Shown here: one piece after another, positions 1-6,153 of the stretch
How the letters are laid out: each line of letters begins with the position of its first letter
Numbering within the stretch: position 1 is the stretch's first letter
Source: Actinomycetota bacterium
GTDB lineage: Bacteria > Actinomycetota > Acidimicrobiia > Acidimicrobiales > Acidimicrobiaceae
NCBI GenBank assembly: GCA_027318945.1
Contig: DAHVOF010000191.1
Location: 1-6,609, forward strand
Direction of reading: 5' to 3'
Length of the DNA stretch: 6,609 nt
Position numbers and translations under genes: made by a program
The notes under the pieces: generated by a model
What the model saw: only the letters and a program-made list of their open reading frames with translations
What the model was told of the DNA's origin: nothing
The model's database searches: none

Positions 1-1575
1 CGCTTGATCTGTGGCGACGTTGGTTTTGGCAAGACGGAGATAGCTATCAGGGCTGTTTTCAAAGCTGTTCAAGACGGGAAGCAGGCTGCCGTTCTGGTTC
101 CCACGACCCTTTTGGCGCAGCAGCATTTTCAGACTTTTTCCGACCGCTTTTCCGGCTTTCCACTCCGCGTGGAGGTCATTTCACGTTTCCTGTCCCCGAG
201 TCAAAGCAATGCGGTGCTTGAAAGGGTTGCGAGCGGGAAAGCGGATGTTGTGATCGGCACTCACAGGCTTCTAAGTCAAGATGTCTCTTTTTACGATCTA
301 GGTCTTTTGGTTATTGACGAAGAGCAGCATTTCGGTGTCACTCACAAGGAGTCGATCAAGAAGGTGAAGGCAGGTATCGACGTTCTGACCTTGACCGCAA
401 CCCCGATTCCACGCACGCTCGAGATGTCGCTAGTAGGAATCCGCGATATGAGTTTGCTCACCACTCCGCCCCTAAAAAGACAACCGATCCTTACCTATGT
501 AGGTGGGTACGACGAGCTGGCCGTATCTGAGGCCGTTCGTCGCGAGTTGATGCGTGAGGGCCAAGCCTTTTTTGTCCATAACAGGGTGTCGGACATCGAT
601 GCAACCGCTCAGCGGCTTTCACATCTGGTGCCTGAAGCCAAGATCTCCGTGGCGCATGGGCAGATGGACGAAAACTTGCTGGAACGAACGGTTGTTGACT
701 TCTGGGAGGGGAGGTCGGACGTGTTGGTTTGCACCACGATCATCGAATCCGGGATCGACATGCCTTCCGTGAATACGCTAGTCATCGACCGGGCCGACCT
801 TATGGGGCTAGGTCAATTACATCAGCTCAGGGGTAGGATCGGGCGTTCGGGGACCCGAGGATATGCCTACCTATTTCATCCCGCCGAAACCTCACTTAGT
901 GAAGATGCCTATGAAAGGCTAAAGACCATAGGCGAGAACACCGAACTCGGTTCGGGAATTCGAATTGCAAAAAGGGATCTCGAAATTCGCGGTGCTGGCA
1001 GCATTTTGGGCGAGGATCAGTCTGGGCACATTGCAGCAGTGGGCTACGATCTGTATGTTCGCATGGTTGAGGAGGCCGTGAGGGAGCTGAAAGGAGAGTC
1101 TGAAGAGCTCCTTCCTGAAATCAAGATTGAGATTCCCGTGGGAGCTGTCATACCGGAGAGCTACATGTCCCGGACCGATGTCCGTCTGGAGGCATATCGG
1201 CGGCTGTCATTGTGCACGTCTGACGAGAATATTGATCTACTTGGTGTTGAATGGGCCGACCGGTTTGGTCCGCTTCCGGACGGAACTTTGGCGCTTCTTC
1301 GTCTTGCAAAGCTGAGAGTTCGCGCAATACGCGCCAACGTAAAAGAAGTGATCGTCGCAGGTCTCAGCAGGTCCTCTCTGGTGGCTCCATCGGTCAGATT
1401 GGCGCCGGTAGAACTTAAGGCGTCCCTTCAAATGAGGATGAATAGAGTATTTCCGAAAGGTATCTACAAGGGAGCTGACAAAGCTTTGGTGATACCGATC
1501 GCGAAGGGGTCAGATCCGATGCAGGCGGTGGAAAGGGTGTTTGACGAGTTGATCGATAGTTTGCCAGAGGGTTAA
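1..1575 (+). CDS. mfd: Transcription-repair coupling factor Mfd, C-terminal part (5' end outside window)
   Basis: Mfd is a cytoplasmic DNA translocase that pushes stalled RNA polymerase off DNA lesions and recruits the UvrABC excision machinery. The window holds its last 524 codons, counted from the first base. The family is usually about 1,150-1,200 residues long, so the UvrB-like and RNA-polymerase-interaction domains lie off the left edge. Visible superfamily 2 (RecG-like) motifs are Walker A GDVGFGKT (residues 5-12), the DEEQ box (106-109), TATP (132-135), the TTIIESGIDMP segment (about 245-255) and QLRGRIGRSG (275-284). They are followed by the family's EIRGAGSILGEDQSGH stretch (about 328-343). 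The end carries the C-terminal autoinhibitory domain, with PEIKIEIPVGAVIPESY and RLEAYRRLS. The frame is intact to TAA at 1573-1575. Mfd heads this same cluster in other actinobacteria. Identification is secure; the true start cannot be seen. Confidence 0.97.
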   Translation, partial: RLICGDVGFGKTEIAIRAVFKAVQDGKQAAVLVPTTLLAQQHFQTFSDRFSGFPLRVEVISRFLSPSQSNAVLERVASGKADVVIGTHRLLSQDVSFYDLGLLVIDEEQHFGVTHKESIKKVKAGIDVLTLTATPIPRTLEMSLVGIRDMSLLTTPPLKRQPILTYVGGYDELAVSEAVRRELMREGQAFFVHNRVSDIDATAQRLSHLVPEAKISVAHGQMDENLLERTVVDFWEGRSDVLVCTTIIESGIDMPSVNTLVIDRADLMGLGQLHQLRGRIGRSGTRGYAYLFHPAETSLSEDAYERLKTIGENTELGSGIRIAKRDLEIRGAGSILGEDQSGHIAAVGYDLYVRMVEEAVRELKGESEELLPEIKIEIPVGAVIPESYMSRTDVRLEAYRRLSLCTSDENIDLLGVEWADRFGPLPDGTLALLRLAKLRVRAIRANVKEVIVAGLSRSSLVAPSVRLAPVELKASLQMRMNRVFPKGIYKGADKALVIPIAKGSDPMQAVERVFDELIDSLPEG

Positions 1576-1580
1576 GAGGG

Positions 1581-1598
1581 TAGATCCCCGATGATCTA
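1581..1598 (+). repeat. Inverted repeat just after the mfd stop
   Basis: TAGATC (1581-1586) and GATCTA (1593-1598) are perfect reverse complements around a 6-base loop, starting 5 bases after the mfd stop codon. The position suits a 3'-end structure for the mfd transcript. The stem is short and A/T-rich, and no T-run follows, so it does not qualify as an intrinsic terminator. It may stabilise the 3' end or be chance. Confidence 0.3.
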
Positions 1599-1666
1599 AG
1601 ATGGCTGAATCAGAATGCGGCGCTCCCCACGGTAGTTTTGTGATTGCGGTTTACGAACGGTTGATT

Positions 1667-1681
1667 GGAAAGATTCTTTCC
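1667..1681. repeat. 15-base near-perfect palindrome in the mfd-lipoprotein gap
   Basis: GGAAAGA (1667-1673) and TCTTTCC (1675-1681) are exact reverse complements about a single central T. This is the most symmetrical element in the 262-base gap and lies about 155 bases before the next start codon. Such compact dyads can be operators for dimeric regulators. As RNA it could fold only with a shorter 6-bp stem and a 3-base loop. No regulator can be named, and no convincing promoter stands next to it. Confidence 0.3.
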
Positions 1682-1825
1682 CACGCGCTAACTTGCGTAG
1701 GTTGGCCGGTACGTATTTAGGCCGTAATGTATCAGGGCACGGCTGGCATCTTTGGCGGAGTTGTAAGGGCGCAGGAGAATGAATTGCTCGGTGATTCCAA
1801 AGTGATTCGCCCCGCACATTTCAGT

Positions 1826-1830
1826 GGAGG
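1826..1830 (+). promoter_or_regulatory. Shine-Dalgarno sequence that fixes the lipoprotein start
   Basis: GGAGG at 1826-1830 sits 7 bases before the TTG codon at 1838. This is optimal spacing and the best ribosome site in the region. The in-frame ATG 111 bases upstream (1727) has no comparable site, which supports the TTG start. Confidence 0.75.
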
Positions 1831-1837
1831 ACTTGAT

Positions 1838-2857
1838 TTGAGACTGTGGAGAGTATTGGGACTTATAGGGGTGGGCGCAGCTTTGTCTGGTTGCGTGATA
1901 TCCCCAACCGTGGCGGCGACCGTCAATGGGAAGGCCATCACATCAACGGCGCTCATATCGGAGGTCAAGGCAATTACCGCCAACAAGGCATTTGTGAAGC
2001 AGCTCGAAGCTTCTCAACAGGTATATGGGCACGGCAGAAATAGCAGCACCTACGATATGACCTTTGTTGACGAAGTGCTCAACAGGCGAATATCGATGGA
2101 CATAATCGGGAATGAGGCACAAAAGCTGGGAATCAAGCTAACGGCGCAGGACATTGCCCTCGGTCGTGTTGACGCTGAACAAACGTTTGGAGGAGCTTCG
2201 GTTTTCGACCAGTTCTCCAAGCAGTATCAAGCGCAGCTCATCAAAGATTCGTCGATTCTGGATGCTGTTGAGGCGAGTCTTGTCCACGCGAATATCTCTC
2301 TCAATGCACTTCGCAAGTACTATTCCGCCCACTCCGTACAGTTTGACAACATCTGCTCATCGCAGATCCTGGTGAGCACTCAGGCGCAGGCAAATTCCTT
2401 GTACCAGCAACTTCAGCAAGGTGCCAATTTTGCGGCGCTTGCGAAAGCAAATTCTGGTGATCCCAACACCGCCCCTAATGGCGGAGCCGTCGGGTGTGGG
2501 ACGTACGCTAATTATGTTTCAGCGTTGGGGAGTCAATATGCGGCGGTCGTCAAGCACATGGTCGCCAATTCCATTGCACCTCCCTCTCATCTGCCCACCG
2601 GATGGGCTATTATCCAGGTGACCTCTAGAAGCACGCTTCCATTCGATCAATTGACTCCACAGATCAGGGCTGCAATATTGGGAACTAAAGGCCAAAATGC
2701 GATTACCAACCTGCTCAGCAGCGGCGCGAAGCAGGCGTCAATCACAGTCAATTCACAATATGGCCACATCACGACATCTGGATCTGCTTCGGGAGTGGCT
2801 CCCCTTTCCGCTCCCGCCCCAGGGATTCTCAACTTCTTTACCCCTTCGGGAACTTGA
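1838..2857 (+). CDS. SurA/PrsA-like lipoprotein with parvulin-type (PpiC) domain
   Basis: A predicted membrane-anchored extracytoplasmic folding factor of 339 residues. From TTG 1838 the protein begins with a short positive stretch and a hydrophobic segment ending in the lipobox LSGC, so Cys19 would be lipidated. Starting at ATG 1727 would bury this signal behind 37 residues. A SurA-type N-terminal helical domain follows (AATVNGKAI at about 26-34, to about 150). A parvulin/PpiC-like domain spans about 156-264, with SSQILVSTQAQA near its start, FAALAKANSGDP and NGGAVGCGTY in the middle, and GWAIIQV at the end. The tail (about 313-331) is rich in Ser, Ala, Pro and Gly. Both histidines normal in parvulins are replaced (Gln176, Ala257), so isomerase activity is doubtful and a chaperone role is as likely. 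Apart from Cys19, the only cysteines are Cys173 and Cys220. It lies between mfd and mazG, 68 bases before the latter. Family assignment is firm; clients are unknown. Confidence 0.85.
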   Translation: MRLWRVLGLIGVGAALSGCVISPTVAATVNGKAITSTALISEVKAITANKAFVKQLEASQQVYGHGRNSSTYDMTFVDEVLNRRISMDIIGNEAQKLGIKLTAQDIALGRVDAEQTFGGASVFDQFSKQYQAQLIKDSSILDAVEASLVHANISLNALRKYYSAHSVQFDNICSSQILVSTQAQANSLYQQLQQGANFAALAKANSGDPNTAPNGGAVGCGTYANYVSALGSQYAAVVKHMVANSIAPPSHLPTGWAIIQVTSRSTLPFDQLTPQIRAAILGTKGQNAITNLLSSGAKQASITVNSQYGHITTSGSASGVAPLSAPAPGILNFFTPSGT

Positions 2858-2925
2858 TTTGAGTGTTTGCTGGACTGATCTTCGGGATAAGGTAGGTGTC
2901 TAAGCTTCTGACGGCGAGGTGAGCA

Positions 2926-4332
2926 ATGGGTCGGATAGTTGTCGCTGGTCTAGGAGCTGGCGAGGTGCCCGCCATCGATCCCCGAGTATGGCAAGTGCTC
3001 GACGAAGTTTCGCTTGTTGTTTTTCGTACGGAGGTGCATCCCGGCGCCTCGGCCGCACGCAAGGAAATTGCCGATAATAGGCCCGATGTCCCAATTGAGT
3101 CGATGGACCGTCTTTACGAACGAGCATCGAACTTCGACGAGCTTTATGAGGATATTGCCAGGGAAGTCGCTAATGCGGCTCATTCAGCTGTTGGAATCGT
3201 TCTTTACCTAGTTCCCGGCTCCCCGTTCATTGCAGAGAAGAGCGTTGATCTTCTTCGTGAGCGATTTGGGGAGTCTCTAGAGATATTGCCAGGCGTCTCG
3301 TTTCTGGAACTTGTTTGGTCGGCGCTGGGAATAGATCCCTTCGCTTCTGGCGTGACAATGATAGATGCTGTGGACTTCCCCTCCCGCGCGAAGCTGCAGA
3401 GGGGACCGTTCCTTCTAACCCAAGTATGGTCCAGGCAAGTACTTTCAGAGGTGAAGCTTTCCCTTGCCGATCCAAAAGGGGCACGGGCCATCGTGTTGCA
3501 GCGTTTGGGGACGCGTTCCGAGCATGTCGAGGATATTGCCTGGGATGATCTGGATAAGCTCGTGGATCCTGATCATCTGACGTGTATATACGTTGGTTGG
3601 ATTCCAGCGGTGCCCGGTCCCTCTCTCGTGGAATTGTACGACATCATCGCGCGACTCAGGAACGAGTGCCCGTGGGATCGCGAGCAGACGCATCAGTCGC
3701 TGGTGGCGCATCTTCTCGAGGAGTGCTATGAGGTTATCGACGTCATAGAGAAAATGGCGGGCGAGGGTGACGAAGCGAAACTTGCCAACCTTTTCGAAGA
3801 GCTCAAAGGTGAGCTTGGCGACCTAATGGTGCAGGTTTATTTCCAATCCAATCTGGCTTCAGAAGACGGGCGGTTCGATCTATCTGAAGTTGCGGAAGCA
3901 GTAACAGCCAAGCTCATCCGGCGGCATCCACATGTATTTACGGAACTGGAAGTGAGCGGATCAGCTCAGGTCGTTTCGAATTGGGAAAAGATCAAACAGA
4001 CCCAAGAGGGTCGGACCAGCGTGCTCGAAGGCATTCCCGAGGCTCTTCCTGCGCTGATGCTCGTGCCGAAACTTCTTCGAAAAGCGGCTGTGGTAGGCCT
4101 CGAGATTCCCGATTCCGAGGTGGCCCGCAGAGAAATTTCGACAATTTGGCTCGGTCTTTCTGCGCGTGTGGAATCCGGTGGAGTTGACTTGGCTTCAGAG
4201 TTCGGAGAGCTTCTCTGGTGGATTGCCAATCTTGCAAGGGAAGTTGGGATTGATCTCGAATCGGCTTTACGATCAAGGACGAATAAGTTTATCGAGGCGA
4301 TCAAAGTGGTGGAGCGTGAAAAATACTGTTAA
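2926..4332 (+). CDS. mazG: YabN-type fusion: tetrapyrrole-methylase-like domain plus MazG NTP pyrophosphohydrolase
   Basis: MazG enzymes hydrolyse nucleoside triphosphates, often non-canonical or damaged ones, to the monophosphate and pyrophosphate in the cytoplasm. This 468-residue protein starts with a tetrapyrrole (SAM-dependent) methylase-like domain (about 1-225). Its signs are GLGAGE (8-13), FRTEVHPG (33-40, like YabN's RT..HP), YLVPGSPFIAE (94-104) and ILPGVSF (120-126). The first MazG domain (about 235-340) has LRNECPWDREQTHQSL, the metal-binding EExxE (Glu265, Glu266, Glu269) and ExxD (Glu296, Asp299), then IRRHPHVF. A second MazG-like repeat (about 365-460) is recognisable from SNWEKIKQ through NLAREVGIDLESALR, but lacks EExxE and has EFGE for ELGD. 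ATG 2926 is preceded by the SD-like GAGGTGA (2916-2922) and an in-frame stop at 2920-2922, so the start is firm. In mycobacteria mazG also lies beside mfd and near eno. The substrate of the methylase-like domain is unknown. Confidence 0.93.
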   Translation: MGRIVVAGLGAGEVPAIDPRVWQVLDEVSLVVFRTEVHPGASAARKEIADNRPDVPIESMDRLYERASNFDELYEDIAREVANAAHSAVGIVLYLVPGSPFIAEKSVDLLRERFGESLEILPGVSFLELVWSALGIDPFASGVTMIDAVDFPSRAKLQRGPFLLTQVWSRQVLSEVKLSLADPKGARAIVLQRLGTRSEHVEDIAWDDLDKLVDPDHLTCIYVGWIPAVPGPSLVELYDIIARLRNECPWDREQTHQSLVAHLLEECYEVIDVIEKMAGEGDEAKLANLFEELKGELGDLMVQVYFQSNLASEDGRFDLSEVAEAVTAKLIRRHPHVFTELEVSGSAQVVSNWEKIKQTQEGRTSVLEGIPEALPALMLVPKLLRKAAVVGLEIPDSEVARREISTIWLGLSARVESGGVDLASEFGELLWWIANLAREVGIDLESALRSRTNKFIEAIKVVEREKYC

Positions 4333-4361
4333 TCTGTCAGCGTCTGCTTGAGGTCCTGCCA

Positions 4362-4393
4362 GACTCCCCAATGGGAGCTTTATAAAAGGAGTC
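4362..4393 (+). promoter_or_regulatory. eno leader with two competing hairpins, one masking the ribosome site
   Basis: CTCCC (4364-4368) can pair with GGGAG (4373-4377) around a 4-base loop. The overlapping GACTCC (4362-4367) is a perfect 6-base complement of GGAGTC (4388-4393), which contains the eno Shine-Dalgarno core GGAG (4388-4391), 9 bases before GTG 4401. The two pairings exclude each other, so the first hairpin would free the ribosome site and the second would hide it. The first hairpin, followed by CTTTAT, could also be a weak terminator for mazG. A CTCC run will pair with any Shine-Dalgarno, so chance is possible. Confidence 0.3.
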
Positions 4394-4400
4394 AAAAAAC

Positions 4401-5678
4401 GTGAGCATCATTGAATCGGTAGTCGGAAGAGAGGTGCTCGACTCTCGAGGCAACCCGACAGTTGAGGTGGAGGTTACACTTTCCACGGGAGAAACCGGCA
4501 GGGCCATCGTTCCTTCAGGCGCTTCTACCGGCGCTTATGAGGCGGTTGAGAAGCGTGACGGTGGGAGCCGGTACCTTGGCAAAGGGGTGCTGGGGGCGAT
4601 TGAGCATGTCAACGTCACCATCGCAGAAGTCGTTGTGGGAATGGACGCTCTTGACCAAAGGCATGTGGACGCGTCCATGATCGCACTGGACGGAACGGAA
4701 AATAAAAGAAATCTTGGTGCGAATTCGATTCTTGGAGTGTCGCTAGCCGTAGCCAAGGCCGCTGCGGCATACTGCGACCTATCCCTGTTCAGATATATCG
4801 GCGGTGTGAACGCGTCGGTGCTTCCGGTTCCAATGATGAACGTGATAAATGGCGGGGTGCACGCAGACAATTCAATTGACTTTCAGGAGTTCATGATCAT
4901 GCCAATAGGGGCTGCATCCTTTGCCGAGGCGCTTCGCTGGTGTTCTGAGACATACCATTCCCTCAAGAGCGTCCTTTCAAAAAGGGGATTGTCCACTTCA
5001 GTCGGCGACGAGGGAGGCTTCGCACCCAATCTTGCTCGCAACGAGGACGCCATAGCTGTTCTTCTGGAGGCCATCGAGGCGGCGGGCAGGGAGCCTGGGA
5101 GGGAGATCGCTATTACGCTCGACCCAGCTTCAACAGAGTTCTACAAAGACGGGAAGTATCGCTTGGCGGGAGAAAACAGGACTTTGGAGTCGGCGGAAAT
5201 GGTGGATTATTGGGTTCAGCTTGCCAAGAAATACCCCATCGTGTCTCTCGAGGACGGTATGGCCGAGGACGACTGGGATGGATGGGCGCTGCTTACGGAG
5301 AAACTTGGAAAGTCGATCCAACTGGTAGGGGACGATATTTTTGTTACCAACGTGGCAAGGCTGACTCGTGGCATTCAGGCGAACGTTGGGAATTCCATAT
5401 TGATAAAACTTAATCAGATAGGATCCCTTACTGAGACGATTGAGACGGTGTCGCTTGCTACGCGTAACGGCTATACCAATGTTATTTCTCATAGATCCGG
5501 AGAGACCGAGGACACGACGATTGCGGATCTTGCCGTAGCGACGAATGCTGGTCAAATCAAGACAGGTGCACCCGCGCGCTCCGATCGTGTGGCAAAATAT
5601 AATCAGCTGCTCAGAATCGAAGAGAGTCTGGGGCAGAACGCCAAGTTCATGGGACTGGCGGCATTAGCCAGGAAGTAG
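4401..5678 (+). CDS. eno: Enolase (phosphopyruvate hydratase)
   Basis: Converts 2-phosphoglycerate to phosphoenolpyruvate in glycolysis, and the reverse in gluconeogenesis, as a Mg-dependent cytoplasmic enzyme. The 425 residues match the family's usual length. Aligned to the E. coli enzyme, the key residues are all present: substrate-binding His154 (GGVHADN) and Gln162-Glu163 (FQEFMIMP), proton donor Glu204 (GDEGGFAPN), Mg ligands Asp241, Glu284 (SLEDGMAEDDW) and Asp311 (VGDDIFVTN), catalytic base Lys336 (KLNQIGS), and Arg365-Ser366 and Lys387 (SHRSGETEDT, QIKTGAP). The N-terminal segment EVLDSRGNPTVEVEV and the loop GASTGAYEA are typical. GTG 4401 is chosen because AAAGGAGT (4385-4392) lies at good spacing and the protein then begins at the family's normal position (MSIIESVVGREVLDSRG). 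The stop is 11 bases before the next gene, so co-transcription with it is likely. Identification is secure. Confidence 0.98.
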   Translation: MSIIESVVGREVLDSRGNPTVEVEVTLSTGETGRAIVPSGASTGAYEAVEKRDGGSRYLGKGVLGAIEHVNVTIAEVVVGMDALDQRHVDASMIALDGTENKRNLGANSILGVSLAVAKAAAAYCDLSLFRYIGGVNASVLPVPMMNVINGGVHADNSIDFQEFMIMPIGAASFAEALRWCSETYHSLKSVLSKRGLSTSVGDEGGFAPNLARNEDAIAVLLEAIEAAGREPGREIAITLDPASTEFYKDGKYRLAGENRTLESAEMVDYWVQLAKKYPIVSLEDGMAEDDWDGWALLTEKLGKSIQLVGDDIFVTNVARLTRGIQANVGNSILIKLNQIGSLTETIETVSLATRNGYTNVISHRSGETEDTTIADLAVATNAGQIKTGAPARSDRVAKYNQLLRIEESLGQNAKFMGLAALARK

Positions 5679-5689
5679 TAGGAGAGGAT

Positions 5690-6007
5690 TTGCTGAAACG
5701 CGGCAGAGTTGTGACCATTGTGCTCGCTCTGGTAGGTATCACAGTGTATCTACTCGCGGTCTTTCCGACTCGCTCTTACCTGATCCAGCGGAGCCAGGTG
5801 AATGGCACCGTTTCACAGGTCAAGTCCATGGAGAATTCGAATCAAGCCCTCCAAGGGAAAATTAATTCGATGAATTCGCCTTCGGAGATTGAAAGTATAG
5901 CCAGAAGCCAGTACGGGCTTGTCAAGCCTGGTGAAAAGGCATATGTCGTGCTGCCCCCGAGCTCGCCGACATCATCGACCACGATACCGGGTGCGGGGTC
6001 CGGGTAA
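5690..6007 (+). CDS. FtsB/DivIC-family septum formation initiator
   Basis: A small bitopic membrane protein of 105 residues, expected to act in the divisome as the FtsB/DivIC partner of FtsL and FtsQ/DivIB. It has a short basic cytoplasmic start (LLKRGR), one transmembrane helix (about 7-26), a probable coiled coil (about 33-63, with repeated Val/Met/Leu/Ile positions and many Gln, Ser and Asn). The family's C-terminal box follows, IESIARSQYGLVKPGEKAYVVLP (two blocks, about 68-89). The tail (90-105) is rich in Pro, Ser, Thr and Gly. TTG 5690 is taken as the start because GGAGAGG (5681-5687) lies directly upstream and the hydrophobic helix follows at once. The neighbouring in-frame CTG 5693 or GTG 5711 are less likely. 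It follows eno by 11 bases, as the FtsB-like Rv1024 follows eno in M. tuberculosis. The exact name (ftsB or divIC) cannot be settled from sequence. Confidence 0.87.
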   Translation: MLKRGRVVTIVLALVGITVYLLAVFPTRSYLIQRSQVNGTVSQVKSMENSNQALQGKINSMNSPSEIESIARSQYGLVKPGEKAYVVLPPSSPTSSTTIPGAGSG

Positions 6008-6013
6008 TAGCTT

Positions 6014-6042
6014 TTGCCTATCTAGTCGCGTGCCATTAAATT
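6014..6042 (+). promoter_or_regulatory. Candidate sigma-70-type promoter for ctaA
   Basis: TTGCCT (6014-6019) and TAAATT (6037-6042) are separated by 17 bases. Each matches the -35 and -10 consensus at 4 of 6 positions. Transcription would start near 6049, giving a leader of about 105 bases before the ctaA ATG. It is the best match I found in the 146-base gap after the ftsB-like gene. Scores of this order occur by chance. Confidence 0.3.
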
Positions 6043-6153
6043 TGGTTCGGCTCAGGGCCGGTGTCGCGTGTCTGAGAGTTATCCGAAATGGCTTGAATCG
6101 GAGTTCAGCACGGATTTGCAGGTCACGGAGCTTTACCGGTAGGTTGGAAGCCG

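Noticed and set aside
1601..1720. A 39-codon open frame (ATG to TAG) in the mfd-lipoprotein gap
   Set aside because: It lacks a Shine-Dalgarno sequence and any recognisable motif, and its length is within chance expectation.
1702..1730. Possible promoter TTGGCC - 17 bases - TAATGT before the lipoprotein gene
   Set aside because: The -10 box matches consensus at only 3 of 6 positions, which is not better than background.
1727..1837. Upstream ATG start extending the lipoprotein by 37 residues
   Set aside because: No ribosome site precedes it, and the extension would put a polar stretch in front of a textbook lipoprotein signal. TTG 1838 has GGAGG at ideal spacing.
5130..5555. A 141-codon open frame antisense to eno
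   Set aside because: It lies wholly opposite conserved enolase coding sequence and shows no family motif, so it is a codon-bias shadow. The same applies to the minus-strand frames opposite mazG (for example 3966-4304).
6134..6141. TACCGGTA palindrome just before the ctaA ribosome site
   Set aside because: An 8-base palindrome is too short to be notable alone, and no second copy or flanking symmetry was found.
6008..6153. Possible RNA gene or heme-responsive leader before ctaA (GGTTCGGCTC resembles a tRNA T-arm, and CTCAG/CTGAG can pair)
   Set aside because: No cloverleaf can be assembled around it, and the pairings are only 5 bp with long loops.
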